In this document: positions 51,444 through 60,710 of the stretch, piece after piece
How positions within the stretch are numbered: the stretch's first letter is position 1
Layout of the letters: every line of letters starts with the position of its first letter
Assembly (NCBI GenBank): GCA_002354805.1
Contig: DEMH01000015.1
Location: 223,230 to 287,229, forward strand
Source of the DNA: Gammaproteobacteria bacterium UBA2675
Lineage (GTDB): Bacteria > Pseudomonadota > Gammaproteobacteria > Pseudomonadales > Pseudohongiellaceae
DNA length: 64,000 nt
Reading direction: 5' to 3'
Notes under the pieces: generated by a model
The model's database searches: none
Seen by the model: only the letters and a program-made list of their open reading frames with translations
What the model was told of the DNA's origin: nothing
Position numbers and translations under genes: made by a program

Positions 51444-51964
51444 CGGCGACGGAACAGGGGTTCAGGCTGGTCAATGCTGGCCTGATATCCGGTCTTGAAG
51501 TCGGCGAAGGCAGTCAGCATGATCTCGGCATCCTGATCAGCGCGTGGCATGAGGATGTTGAAACCACAACGTTTCAGGTAGAAAACCTGGTCGCGCAGCA
51601 CGTCGCCTATCGCCATCAGATCACCTTCGTAACCCAGATTCTGACGGAGTGCGCGTGCAGTGCTGTAGCCGCGACCATCGCTGAAAACTGGAAAATTGAC
51701 AGCTATCAGCGGGATCTCATTAATATCAAATGTGGAGTCGACGATAAGCGAACCCGGCTTCTCATTACTGTCCAGCCATACGCCTGTCAGTCCCTTTCTG
51801 GCCTGCAGTGTGCTGCGTTCGGCCAGCCAGAAATCGAGTGGCGCGAGGATGGCTTGCTGCTCCATGTCCGCCAGCTCATCGACGCCAACCTCGGCCTCCA
51901 GAATTCTCCAGGAATTACTTACAACAGTCTGGTCCTTGATGATCCATTCAGATGATGCTGGCAT
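51440..51964 (-). CDS. DUF934 protein linked to sulfite reduction
   Basis: A 174-residue cytosolic protein starting at ATG 51964 (GGACA upstream); a TTG five codons earlier is open. Family marks are LAPLDFWLAER, NEIPLIAVNFPVFSDGRGYS and LRQNLGYEGDLMAIGDVLRD. DUF934 proteins are almost always encoded after nitrite/sulfite reductase genes and are thought to be accessory proteins of assimilatory sulfite reduction. Here it follows cysI by about 18 nt, in agreement. Confidence 0.9.
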   Translation of the reverse strand: MPASSEWIIKDQTVVSNSWRILEAEVGVDELADMEQQAILAPLDFWLAERSTLQARKGLTGVWLDSNEKPGSLIVDSTFDINEIPLIAVNFPVFSDGRGYSTARALRQNLGYEGDLMAIGDVLRDQVFYLKRCGFNILMPRADQDAEIMLTAFADFKTGYQASIDQPEPLFRRR

Positions 51965-51982
51965 TTTTTCAGTGTCCAATGA

Positions 51983-53662
51983 TTAAGCCGGGCGCGACGC
52001 GCGTGAGTTGGATTTGTCGCCGTAAAGTGCGGCCTTGAACGGATCCAGGCCGATACGATTAAAGGTTTCGACAAATTCCTCACCACCACTTCGTTGCTGT
52101 TTATAGACTGATACGATCTTTTCTATCACATCCGGTATTTCATCCTGCGAGAAAGCCGGGCCGACAATCTTGCCCAGTGCGGTGTCGTTGCTGGCAGAAC
52201 CACCGAGAGAAACCTGATAGAACTCCTCACCTTTTTTGTCTACACCCAGAATGCCGATGTTGCCGACATGGTGATGACCGCAGGCATTCATACAGCCTGA
52301 TATGTTCAGAGACAATTTGCCAATCTCGCGCAGTTCGGCATGGCTGAATCGACGCTGGATCGACTCCGCTATCGGAATTGATTTGGCGTTGGCGAGCGCG
52401 CAGAAGTCGCCGCCCGGGCAGCAGATCATGTCACTGAGCAGGCCAAGATTATCCGCCTGAAGGTCGTGAGTTTTCAGTGCCTGCCACAGGTCGTACAGTT
52501 TGTCCTGCTCAACATCGGCAAGTACCACGTTTTGCGTATGCGTGATGCGCATTTCACCAAAACTGTACTGATCAGCCAGGTCGGCGATGAACTGCATCTG
52601 CGCGGCGTCCAGGTCCCCTGGGGCATAACCGGTCTTTTTCGCGCAAATCGTGACGATTGCATAGCCGGGTCGTTTGTGCGCGCTGACATTCTGGTCGTGC
52701 CACGCTGCAAACATCACGTCGCCGCCAAGTGCCCGCTTCAGCAGCTCACTGCTGCCAGGCAGATCTTTGTAATCCGGGTCATGGAAAAATCCGCGGCAAC
52801 GTTCCACCTCATCCTGAGTCAATGTCATAGGACCGTCCTTGACGGTCAGCCACTCAGCTTCGACCTTGTCCCGGAACTGCTCCACACCGGTTTCCCTGAC
52901 CAGAATCTTGATGCGCGCTTTGTATTTGTTGTCACGGCGTCCTTCCTGGTTATAGACGCGCAGGATGGCATCCAGATAACTCAGCAGATGTTGCTCTGGC
53001 AGGAAACTACGGATCTCACTGCCGATGACCGGGGTGCGACCCAGCCCGCCTCCAACAAGTACCCGGAAGCCCAGCTCGCCAGCTGCATTTCTGACCATAT
53101 ACAGACCAATATCGTGTACTTGCGTGGCCGCCTGGTCGTGCCTGGTGCCACAGACTGCAATTTTGAACTTGCGCGGCAGGAAGGCAAACTCCGGGTGGAA
53201 GGTCGACCATTGTCTGATGATCTCGCAGTATGGGCGGGCATCAGTTATCTCGTCAGCCGATACACCTGCGAACTGATCGGTGGTGGTATTGCGAATGCAG
53301 TTACCACTGGTCTGGATCGCGTGCATTTCCACTTCAGCCAGATGTTCGAGTATGTCCGGTACTTCCTCAAGATGCGGCCAGTTAAACTGAATATTCTGAC
53401 GGGTTGTCAGGTGACCGTAACCTTTATCGTAGTGGTCGGCGATATAGGCCAGCTTGCGCATTTGTCGCGATGACAGCATGCCGTAAGGGATTGCGATCCG
53501 CAGCATCGGCGCCAGTCGCTGAATGTATAGCCCGTTTTGAAGGCGTAATGGCAGGAATTCGGCATCCGACAACTGGCCAGCCAGGTATCTCTGCGTCTGG
53601 TCCCTGAATTGTGCTACACGATCAGCCAGCATCTGGTGATCATATTGGTCGTATCGATACAT
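51983..53662 (-). CDS. cysI: Nitrite/sulfite reductase hemoprotein (assimilatory sulfite reductase, CysI type)
   Basis: A 559-residue siroheme/[4Fe-4S] reductase. Cluster cysteines are in MICCPGGDFCALANAKS and ISGCMNACGHHHVGNIGILG. The N-terminal ferredoxin-like half has HLTTRQNIQFNWPHL and the substrate-Arg region. Together with DUF934 it should reduce sulfite to sulfide for cysteine synthesis, with ferredoxin or a separate flavoprotein as donor; no cysJ is in the window. A nitrite reductase role is possible but less likely in this context. Confidence 0.9.
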   Translation of the reverse strand: MYRYDQYDHQMLADRVAQFRDQTQRYLAGQLSDAEFLPLRLQNGLYIQRLAPMLRIAIPYGMLSSRQMRKLAYIADHYDKGYGHLTTRQNIQFNWPHLEEVPDILEHLAEVEMHAIQTSGNCIRNTTTDQFAGVSADEITDARPYCEIIRQWSTFHPEFAFLPRKFKIAVCGTRHDQAATQVHDIGLYMVRNAAGELGFRVLVGGGLGRTPVIGSEIRSFLPEQHLLSYLDAILRVYNQEGRRDNKYKARIKILVRETGVEQFRDKVEAEWLTVKDGPMTLTQDEVERCRGFFHDPDYKDLPGSSELLKRALGGDVMFAAWHDQNVSAHKRPGYAIVTICAKKTGYAPGDLDAAQMQFIADLADQYSFGEMRITHTQNVVLADVEQDKLYDLWQALKTHDLQADNLGLLSDMICCPGGDFCALANAKSIPIAESIQRRFSHAELREIGKLSLNISGCMNACGHHHVGNIGILGVDKKGEEFYQVSLGGSASNDTALGKIVGPAFSQDEIPDVIEKIVSVYKQQRSGGEEFVETFNRIGLDPFKAALYGDKSNSRASRPA

Positions 53663-53786
53663 AATTCGAAACTGCTACGGAAAATTTGGGAAGGCATTGT
53701 AATAAAAACAGGTATTGATTACCACCAGACGGAATATGGCGGTTTGTCATAACCGTATAACCAGAAGTGATTTTCGTGCAGATTAC

Positions 53787-53814
53787 TTGATTATCCGGGT
53801 AGATGAATTAAAAT
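53787..53814 (+). promoter_or_regulatory. Promoter upstream of the 43-residue membrane protein
   Basis: TTGATT at 53787-53792 and TAAAAT at 53809-53814 with a 16-nt spacer, then a GC-rich GCGCTCGCG start region. It lies about 60 nt before the small gene at 53875. Confidence 0.55.
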
Positions 53815-53874
53815 GCGCTCGCGATTTTTACTGCGTAATTCACAGACAGCCCCTATACAAGCAGGTGAGGCCCC

Positions 53875-54006
53875 ATGACTGATCAAGCCAACAACAGCCA
53901 TTACACTGAAGAAGAGTTGCAAGCCAACAGCCAGGTCGACGCGGTCGCCATCTTTGCCGCTGTTATCGTTATGGTCAGCCTGGTGATTTTCTTTGTAGCC
54001 AGCTGA
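53875..54006 (+). CDS. 43-residue single-pass membrane protein
   Basis: A short gene that length cut-offs would miss. ATG 53875 is preceded by CAGGTGAGG, a strong ribosome site, and a good promoter lies upstream. The product starts MTDQANNSHYTEEELQANSQ, has a soluble acidic N-terminus of about 22 residues, and one transmembrane helix (AIFAAVIVMVSLVIFFVAS) that runs to the last residue. No family recognised. It converges with the DUF2970 gene, which also encodes a small protein with a C-terminal transmembrane helix. Confidence 0.75.
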   Translation: MTDQANNSHYTEEELQANSQVDAVAIFAAVIVMVSLVIFFVAS

Positions 54007-54018
54007 TTCAGGCGTAAT

Positions 54019-54294
54019 TTACGCCAGAACCACCCGTACAATGACCACCAGAGTCAGCACAAACAGTACGGTAAAAATGAGCGCGGCAGCGACAAAGCCC
54101 GAAATGGAGCCTTGTTCGAAGTCGCGCTCTTTGTTTTTGCGGCTTTGCACACCAAAACTGGCGGCGATGACACTGCTCATGGTTTGCCAGAAGCCAAGCT
54201 TCTTTCTGGCAGGCTGGGGCGCCTGACCCTGCTCAGTGGCTCCCGGACCTGAATGCTCATCAGAGCTGTGATCATCTGCAGTTTTATCAATCAT
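54019..54294 (-). CDS. DUF2970 family small membrane protein
   Basis: A 91-residue protein. ATG 54294 is chosen because GGAGG lies 6 nt upstream. The N-terminal third is polar and disordered. The conserved part FWQTMSSVIAASFGVQSRKN followed by ERDFEQGSISGFVAAALIFT matches DUF2970, with a final transmembrane helix (FVLTLVVIVRVVLA). Function is unknown. It lies 24 nt downstream of metH's far side, that is, metH ends the next minus-strand unit upstream of it. Confidence 0.82.
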   Translation of the reverse strand: MIDKTADDHSSDEHSGPGATEQGQAPQPARKKLGFWQTMSSVIAASFGVQSRKNKERDFEQGSISGFVAAALIFTVLFVLTLVVIVRVVLA

Positions 54295-54317
54295 GGTTGC
54301 CTCCGATAACACCCCGC

Positions 54318-57300
54318 TTAATCCAGCAGATTGGGTGTCAGTAACTTACGGGCTGCTTCAACGTTAATTCCGCGGCGCTCAGCAAAATCCTCTACCTGGT
54401 CATCATTGATCTTGCCCACCGAGAAATATCGCGAATCCGGATGGGCAAAATAAAATCCACTGACCGCTGCTGCCGGTAGCATAGCGAAACTCTCGGTTAG
54501 AGACATCTCAATTGAATTGTTTATATCGAGCAGATCAAAGATGGCAACTTTGTCCGAGTGTTCAGGGCAGGCCGGATAACCTGGTGCGGGTCTGATACCG
54601 CGATACTTTTCGCGAATCAGGGCTTCGTTATCAAGAGTTTCGTCAGGGGCGTACGCCCAGAATTCACGTCGCACACGTTCGTGCAGATGTTCAGCAAAGG
54701 CCTCGGTCAGGCGATCGGCCAGTGCTTTGACCATCAGAGCGTTATAGTCATTGTTCTCGGCCTGATATTTTTCAGCCAGTTCCTGAGCGCCAAGTCCAGC
54801 TGTCACGGCAAACGCACCGATATAGTCTGTGTCTGCCTCTGAGTCGTCCGCGATAAAGTCAGCGAGCGAGAGATTGGGGATGCCCTCAGCCTTTGATGCC
54901 TGCTGCCGCAGAAAGTTGAATTCATGGAGTGGCTTGTTGTGTGCATCGTCAGCAAACACTTTAACATCGTTGCGTCCACTGCGCTGGGCTGGCCAGAAGC
55001 CGATCACGCCCTGTGCACGCAGCTTTTTATTACTGACAAGATCATCCAGCATCTGCTGAGCATCCGCGAACAGGTCACGGGCTGCCTGCCCAACCACCTC
55101 GTCCTCAAGAATGGCAGGGTACTTGCCTGACAGGCTCCAGGTGATGAAAAACGGTGTCCAGTCGATGTATGGCACCAGCTTTTCCAGAGGGTAGTCATCA
55201 AACACCTTTGTCCCCAGGAAAGAAGGCCTGGTAATAGTGTCGGCGCGCCATTCAAACTGACCGGCGTTGCTGTTGGCCTCGTCGAAACTCAGCAGGCTGC
55301 TGCGCTGGTCACGACCTGCGGTGCGCGTGCGTATCGTGTCGTACTCAGCTTTGACCTTGGCGACAAATTCGGGATGTGTCTCTTTGCCAAGCAGGTTGCT
55401 GACAACGGTTACGCTGCGCGATGCATCTGGCACGTACACAGTCGCGTTATTCCTGTAATGCTGCTCGATCTTGACCGCGGTATGGGCTTTTGACGTCGTC
55501 GCACCGCCTATCAGCAGAGGTACCTTAAAGTCCAGACGCTGCATTTCCTTGGCGACATGGACCATTTCATCAAGCGATGGTGTGATCAGGCCGCTCAGGC
55601 CAATGATATCCACATCGTGTTCACGTGCCTGTTGCAGTATTTTCTCGCAGGGTACCATGACACCCAGATCTATGATGTCGTAGTTATTGCAGCCCAGCAC
55701 GACGCCGACAATGTTTTTGCCAATATCGTGTACATCGCCTTTGACTGTAGCGAGCAGGACTTTGCCTTTGGATTTGCTGGCATCGCCAGACTTGAGCTTC
55801 TCGGCCTCAATGTACGGCAGCAGGTAGGCAACTGCCTGTTTCATGACCCGGGCACTTTTCACGACCTGTGGCAGGAACATTTTGCCACTGCCAAACAGAT
55901 CGCCGACAACATTCATGCCGTCCATCAACGGACCTTCAATCACTTCGATCGGTTTGTCGTATTGCTGCCGAGCCTCTTCGGTGTCGGCGTCAATATAGCG
56001 AGTAATGCCTTTGACTAGCGCGTGGGTGATGCGCTGCTGCACCGGCGCGTCACGCCAGGCGACATCCTCATTGGACTCGGTGCTGCCGGTGCCGCTGTAC
56101 TTGGCGGCAATTTCCATCAGGCGGTCAGTGCCGTCGCTGCGCCGGTTCAAGACGATGTCGCTGACACGCTCTTTGAGGTCCGCGGGTATGTCATCGTACA
56201 CCGTCAACTGGCCGGCATTGACGATACCCATATTCAGACCGGCCTTGATGGCGTGATAAAGGAAAACCGAGTGAATCGCCTCACGTACAGGATCGTTGCC
56301 GCGGAAGGAAAACGATACGTTACTGACACCACCTGAAATCAATGCGTGAGGCAGATTTTTGCGGATGTAACGACAGCTTTCGATAAAATCGACGGCGTAG
56401 TTGTTATGCTCGTCGATACCGGTGGCAATCGCGAAGATGTTGGGATCAAAAATGATGTCTTCCGGAGCAAAACCAGCCTCGGAGATCAGCAGATCATAGC
56501 TGCGCTTGCAGATCGATTGTTTCTTCTCGAGCGTATCCGCCTGTCCGGTTTCGTCAAAGGCCATCACCACGACCGCAGCACCATAGCGACGACACAGTCG
56601 GGCTTTCTCCAGAAAATCTGCTTCGCCTTCCTTCAGGCTGATCGAGTTGACGATGCCTTTGCCCTGGATATTCTTCAGGCCACACTCAAGCACTTCCCAT
56701 TTGGAAGAGTCGATCATGATAGGGACACGGCTGATGTCAGGCTCCGACGCGATCAGACGCAGAAATTTCTGCATCGCTGCCAGCGAGTCCAGCATGCCTT
56801 CGTCCATATTGATGTCGATGATCTGCGCACCGTTTTCCACCTGCTGCAGGGCAACATCCAGCGCCTCGTTGTAATTGTTTTCGCGAATCAAGCGCGCGAA
56901 CTTGCGAGACCCGGTTATGTTGGTGCGTTCGCCGACATTCACGAACAGGCTGTCAGGGCCAATGTTGAAAGCTTCCAGTCCACTGAGTCGGCATTTGACC
57001 GGAACCTGGGGAATCTTGCGCGGCTTGTGAGGAGCGACTGCTTTGGCGATGGCGCTGATGTGCAGAGGCGTCGTGCCACAGCAGCCGCCAATAATGTTTA
57101 CGAAGCCGCTGGCAGCAAACTCTTCAACAATGGCAGCCATTTCGGCAGCGCTCTGATCATATTCGCCAAACGCATTGGGCAGGCCTGCATTGGGGTGTGC
57201 CGACACAAACGCCGAGGCGAGACCCGAAATCTCTTCGATGTGTGGCCGCAACTGATCGGCACCCAGAGCGCAGTTAAAACCTATCGAAAGCGGCTTGCTG

Positions 57301-58016
57301 TGCCGGACAGAGTTCCAGAAGGCTTCTACGGTCTGACCGGACAGCGTACGGCCACTGGCATCCGTAATGGTGCCGGAGATCATGATCGGCAGCTCGATGG
57401 CCATATCATCAAACACTTCCTGAATGGCGAAAAGCGCGGCTTTGGCATTCAGCGTGTCAAAAATTGTTTCCACCAGCAGCAGATCGGCGCCGCCACTGAT
57501 CAACCCCTCGACGGCGACTTTGTAGTCCACCACCAGGCTGTCAAAGTCGGTGTTGCGGTAGCCCGGGTCGTTTACGTCGGGCGACAGGGAAGCAGTGCGG
57601 CTGGTTGGGCCGATGACGCCCGCCACAAACCGGGGCCTGTCCGGTGTCCTCAGACTGATCTCGTCACAGCATTCGCGCGCCAGTTTTGCGCCCTGGTAGT
57701 TCAGTTCTCTGACAATAGGCTGCAGGTTATAATCTGACTGGGATACTGCCGTAGAGTTAAAGGTGTTGGTCTCGACGATGTCCGCGCCAGCTTCCAGATA
57801 AGCCAGGTGGATTTTGCGGATGATATCCGGTCGTGTCAGTGTCAGCAGGTCGTTGTTACCGGTCAGGTCCGATTCATGATCCTTGAACTGTTCACCACGA
57901 TAGTCTGCTTCAGTCAGCTTTTCGGCCTGAATCATGGTTCCCATTGCCCCATCCAGAATCAGGATGCGCTGGCTGAGGGCTTGCTTCAGAAGTTCAAAGG
58001 CCGGGTGTTGTTTCAT
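54318..58016 (-). CDS. metH: Cobalamin-dependent methionine synthase
   Basis: A 1232-residue four-domain enzyme (E. coli 1227) that transfers a methyl group from methyltetrahydrofolate to homocysteine. The homocysteine domain starts RILILDGAMGTMIQ and has its zinc Cys in GFNCALG and GGCCGTTP. The folate domain has VNVGERTNITGSRKF. The B12 domain has the cobalt-ligand motif DVHDIGKNIV and the cap upstream. The C-terminal reactivation domain has AYAPDE, GIRPAPGYPACPEHSDK. Start 58016 (MKQHPAFELL) is preferred to 58055. I see no cobalamin or SAM riboswitch upstream. Confidence 0.97.
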   Translation of the reverse strand: MKQHPAFELLKQALSQRILILDGAMGTMIQAEKLTEADYRGEQFKDHESDLTGNNDLLTLTRPDIIRKIHLAYLEAGADIVETNTFNSTAVSQSDYNLQPIVRELNYQGAKLARECCDEISLRTPDRPRFVAGVIGPTSRTASLSPDVNDPGYRNTDFDSLVVDYKVAVEGLISGGADLLLVETIFDTLNAKAALFAIQEVFDDMAIELPIMISGTITDASGRTLSGQTVEAFWNSVRHSKPLSIGFNCALGADQLRPHIEEISGLASAFVSAHPNAGLPNAFGEYDQSAAEMAAIVEEFAASGFVNIIGGCCGTTPLHISAIAKAVAPHKPRKIPQVPVKCRLSGLEAFNIGPDSLFVNVGERTNITGSRKFARLIRENNYNEALDVALQQVENGAQIIDINMDEGMLDSLAAMQKFLRLIASEPDISRVPIMIDSSKWEVLECGLKNIQGKGIVNSISLKEGEADFLEKARLCRRYGAAVVVMAFDETGQADTLEKKQSICKRSYDLLISEAGFAPEDIIFDPNIFAIATGIDEHNNYAVDFIESCRYIRKNLPHALISGGVSNVSFSFRGNDPVREAIHSVFLYHAIKAGLNMGIVNAGQLTVYDDIPADLKERVSDIVLNRRSDGTDRLMEIAAKYSGTGSTESNEDVAWRDAPVQQRITHALVKGITRYIDADTEEARQQYDKPIEVIEGPLMDGMNVVGDLFGSGKMFLPQVVKSARVMKQAVAYLLPYIEAEKLKSGDASKSKGKVLLATVKGDVHDIGKNIVGVVLGCNNYDIIDLGVMVPCEKILQQAREHDVDIIGLSGLITPSLDEMVHVAKEMQRLDFKVPLLIGGATTSKAHTAVKIEQHYRNNATVYVPDASRSVTVVSNLLGKETHPEFVAKVKAEYDTIRTRTAGRDQRSSLLSFDEANSNAGQFEWRADTITRPSFLGTKVFDDYPLEKLVPYIDWTPFFITWSLSGKYPAILEDEVVGQAARDLFADAQQMLDDLVSNKKLRAQGVIGFWPAQRSGRNDVKVFADDAHNKPLHEFNFLRQQASKAEGIPNLSLADFIADDSEADTDYIGAFAVTAGLGAQELAEKYQAENNDYNALMVKALADRLTEAFAEHLHERVRREFWAYAPDETLDNEALIREKYRGIRPAPGYPACPEHSDKVAIFDLLDINNSIEMSLTESFAMLPAAAVSGFYFAHPDSRYFSVGKINDDQVEDFAERRGINVEAARKLLTPNLLD

Positions 58017-58171
58017 CAGTCTGTCCGTTGGGTCGTCGCATTGGAAAAGCCGCAATTCTAGCAGAAGCAGGGCGGTGTACCGAGGGTTTTGTCATATCGC
58101 AGGGAGACGGGGGGATGTAAATCGGCTAATAACCTAGTAAAATACTCGGCTATTAGAGATAGAGGATTGCT

Positions 58172-58753
58172 ATGATCACGATTACCGAACCAGCCCAGGA
58201 ATACCTGGCACAGTTGCTGAAGAAACAGGATACCGAAGGGGTCGGCATACGGGTGTTCATCCTGGATCCGGGGACTCCGAAAGCCGAAACCTGCATATCC
58301 TTCTGTCGCCCTGGCGAACAGAAAGACGAAGATGAGCTGAAAGAGTTCGCTGATTTTAATGCCTGGCTTGAAAAGCGCAGCATTCCTTTCCTGGAAGAAG
58401 CTGTGGTTGACTATGCCAAAGACAGCATGGGTGGTCAGCTTACAATCAAGGCGCCTAACTCGCGCCTGCCTAAAATCCGCGACGACAGCCCGCTGGAAGA
58501 TCGGATTAACTACGTGCTTTATAACGAGATCAATCCCTCGCTGGCCTCGCATGGTGGTGTTGTCAGCCTGGAAGACATCGTTGATGACTCAATTGCGATA
58601 CTTCGTTTTGGAGGTGGCTGCCAGGGCTGTGGCATGGTAGATGTCACACTGAAAGAAGGCGTGGAAAAGACGCTGATGGACCAGATCCCTGGCCTGACCG
58701 GCGTGCGCGACGTTACCGACCATACCAACCGGGAAAACGCTTACTTCAAGTGA
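58172..58753 (+). CDS. nfuA: Fe-S biogenesis protein NfuA
   Basis: A 193-residue Fe-S carrier. The N-terminal A-type-like domain is degenerate (ETCISFCRPGE) and the C-terminal Nfu domain carries the cluster-binding CxxC in FGGGCQGCGMVDVTL. NfuA delivers [4Fe-4S] clusters under oxidative or iron stress. It diverges from metH; a TAAAAT at 58138-58143 may be its -10. Confidence 0.96.
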   Translation: MITITEPAQEYLAQLLKKQDTEGVGIRVFILDPGTPKAETCISFCRPGEQKDEDELKEFADFNAWLEKRSIPFLEEAVVDYAKDSMGGQLTIKAPNSRLPKIRDDSPLEDRINYVLYNEINPSLASHGGVVSLEDIVDDSIAILRFGGGCQGCGMVDVTLKEGVEKTLMDQIPGLTGVRDVTDHTNRENAYFK

Positions 58754-58771
58754 GCCGTAAGCCTGATGGCT

Positions 58772-58807
58772 GTGCCGCGAGGTTTGGTCGCGGCACTTAC
58801 TGTTTTT
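58772..58807 (+). terminator. Intrinsic terminator after nfuA
   Basis: GTGCCGCGA at 58772-58780 pairs with TCGCGGCAC at 58788-58796 (9 bp, 7-nt loop), followed by TTACTGTTTTT, 18 nt after the stop. Confidence 0.75.
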
Positions 58808-58851
58808 CTTCCTGCCTGTTTAATCAATCAAGCATTAAAAGTTTAATCTTA

Positions 58852-59514
58852 TCAGTGGCTTGCTGGGTATCTCTCAAGCAGAGCCTGATATAGTCGGGCA
58901 GGGTAGTCGTCCGTTTCGGCAGACAGCCCCCCCATAACCTCTACCAGGTGTTCGTTGTCTTCCCGCCCATGCCAAAGCTTTTGATAGCTTCCTTGCTTGT
59001 AACCGTGGTCCTGGCGGAAAAAATTTAGAACATTTTTACCCACGTACTGGCGAAACAGCTCATTCCATGACATCTCGCAATCACGCATGATGTGTTCAAA
59101 CAGGGGCAGTTCGATCCGCCTGGCAGCCGCTGTCGCCGTCAATAGCTCCAGCTTTTCAAGAAGAGACAAACCGCCCAGCTGCCATTCCCTGCCATCAAAG
59201 AGCAGGGAATCACTGTTGGTGGGCTGTATGATCTGTGTCAGGGATGTCTCCAGATCCCCTTTGGCTCGCAACAGTACTTCAGACATAAGAAAGTGCCAGA
59301 TATCGATCACTTCCATTTGTAGCTGCGGCAGGTCCAGCGTCTGTTTTTTCCACCATTTCCAGCCGTGGTGCTCAATCGCTTCGGAAGCTTCAACAAGCAC
59401 CGCGCGCAGATAGGGGTATCCCGCGTTTAGCCAGTCAGGGTCGACTTTAGAGTTCATGGCAGTCTGAAGTTCCAGCATGGTGCGAGCCTGCCGGGGGGAG
59501 AGCGTGTCGTGCAT
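58852..59514 (-). CDS. Dimeric dUTP diphosphatase (all-alpha NTP-PPase)
   Basis: A 220-residue protein of the dimeric dUTPase type found in Campylobacter, trypanosomes and some gammaproteobacteria. Metal-binding acids are in VLVEASEAIEHHGWKWWKK and MEVIDIWHFLMSE. Late motifs are YVGKNVLNFFRQDHGYKQGSY. It hydrolyses dUTP/dUDP to keep uracil out of DNA. This fold is unrelated to the common trimeric Dut. Confidence 0.88.
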   Translation of the reverse strand: MHDTLSPRQARTMLELQTAMNSKVDPDWLNAGYPYLRAVLVEASEAIEHHGWKWWKKQTLDLPQLQMEVIDIWHFLMSEVLLRAKGDLETSLTQIIQPTNSDSLLFDGREWQLGGLSLLEKLELLTATAAARRIELPLFEHIMRDCEMSWNELFRQYVGKNVLNFFRQDHGYKQGSYQKLWHGREDNEHLVEVMGGLSAETDDYPARLYQALLERYPASH

Positions 59515-59537
59515 GGTGAGGTCCGGTCGATTTCTGA

Positions 59538-59780
59538 TCAGTGATTTGCTGTGTTGCTCAGATTGGCCTTTTGTTGCTGCAGTGCCGCAAGCATCTCCCG
59601 ACGACTTCGCAGCATATCTTCATAGGACCGGCGGGGCTCTGCATCGGAAGAATCGATATCGGCTATCCAATCCTGCAGCGTCTTGATTTCCAGGCTCAAT
59701 TGAGTAATTCCCTGGTCGAGCAGATCTGGCTCAACCTGGGGGAGCGATGGGGCGCGCTTACGCTTTTCTGTCAAGCTCAT
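59538..59780 (-). CDS. Small uncharacterised helical protein
   Basis: An 80-residue protein from ATG 59780 (a TTG six codons earlier is open). It is polar, without membrane segment or cysteine, and reads as one long helix or coiled coil (DQGITQLSLEIKTLQDWIAD, then SRREMLAALQQQKANL). No family recognised. It precedes the dUTPase on the same strand by 23 nt and is probably co-transcribed with it. Confidence 0.6.
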   Translation of the reverse strand: MSLTEKRKRAPSLPQVEPDLLDQGITQLSLEIKTLQDWIADIDSSDAEPRRSYEDMLRSRREMLAALQQQKANLSNTANH

Positions 59781-59936
59781 GCCGGAATTCTCTGACAAAC
59801 TGCAACCGCCGTTACCTTACCATGACAACGGTTATCGGCCACTAAGCCAATAGCATTAGTCATCGCTCGGATTGAATTTGTAAATTTTCTGGAGATTGGC
59901 ACATTTGCGCTTAGAACTCAATAGTTTGCTTGCGTT

Positions 59937-60710
59937 TCAAGCCGGTTCGGACGGTTCAAACAGGCTTCGATGATAGGCTTTGGCACTCTGTTGTCGTTCG
60001 GGCTCGCCCCACAGGTCTACCATCTGGCGACTGTCGGTCTTGTTAAGTAGGCGCATATGCTCGTGGCCCAGCTCCCGCCAGGGCAACTCAATTTGTGCGA
60101 TTTGTTCGGCGGTGAATCGCTGTGACAGCGATTGCCATTTAAGATCGGGGACTCCGGGAACTTTATCGTGCAACAGGCTGGCCTCTGCAGCCAGGCGGTA
60201 AAGCGTCTGTAGCCAGTCGGCCCTTGACTCCTCTGTGGCTGCGCGGGCCGCAGCGCGGGCAATGATCGCAGCCTGTTGGTATCCCTGTAGCTGTGGCCAG
60301 GCGACATTGCAGGCAGAGAGCGCTGCATCATAGTCCCCCTGGTTCTTTAATGATTGCGCCAGCTGCTTCCAGTCGCCGGCCAATGCGGCTGGGGAGGGGC
60401 TGGCTTCCTGCTCAGACTTGTTGGCGTGGTTTTGTTCCCTGGACTCTTTTTCCACCTCAGGCGCAGGCTCTGGATCTGTTGTTGCTGTTTCCGTCACACG
60501 CTGTTCCGGTTCCTCTGTTGATGTCTCAGACTCTTCTGTTGGCGACTGCGCCGCTTCCGGTTCCAGTTCAGGAACTTCGACGTCCAGAGGAGGTAAACTG
60601 CGCTCACGCTCAACTGCATCTACACGGGCTCTTTGCTGGTGACGGTGGAGTACATAAGCGATTGCGCAGACCAGCGCCAGCGATAAGACTAGACTGAAGA
60701 ATACTAACAT
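59937..60710 (-). CDS. Uncharacterised membrane-anchored protein with acidic linker and helical repeat domain
   Basis: A 257-residue protein. One N-terminal membrane segment (residues 2-20) is followed by a Glu/Thr/Pro-rich linker (about 40-105) and a C-terminal helical domain of about 140 residues that resembles TPR-type repeats (LAQSLKNQGDYDAALSACNV, AAIIARAAARAATEESRAD). The anchor-linker-helical layout suggests a scaffold facing the cytoplasm. No family recognised and no ribosome site is obvious at ATG 60710. Confidence 0.6.
   Translation of the reverse strand: MLVFFSLVLSLALVCAIAYVLHRHQQRARVDAVERERSLPPLDVEVPELEPEAAQSPTEESETSTEEPEQRVTETATTDPEPAPEVEKESREQNHANKSEQEASPSPAALAGDWKQLAQSLKNQGDYDAALSACNVAWPQLQGYQQAAIIARAAARAATEESRADWLQTLYRLAAEASLLHDKVPGVPDLKWQSLSQRFTAEQIAQIELPWRELGHEHMRLLNKTDSRQMVDLWGEPERQQSAKAYHRSLFEPSEPA

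Noticed and set aside
52466..53473. A 335-codon frame antisense to cysI
   Set aside because: Shadow of the sulfite reductase gene, no domain seen.
56346..57737. A 463-codon frame antisense to metH
   Set aside because: A shadow of the highly conserved MetH frame; the product shows no domain and no ribosome site.
58017..58171. Search for a cobalamin or SAM riboswitch between metH and nfuA
   Set aside because: The gap is only 155 nt and shows no B12-box or SAM-type conserved elements by eye.
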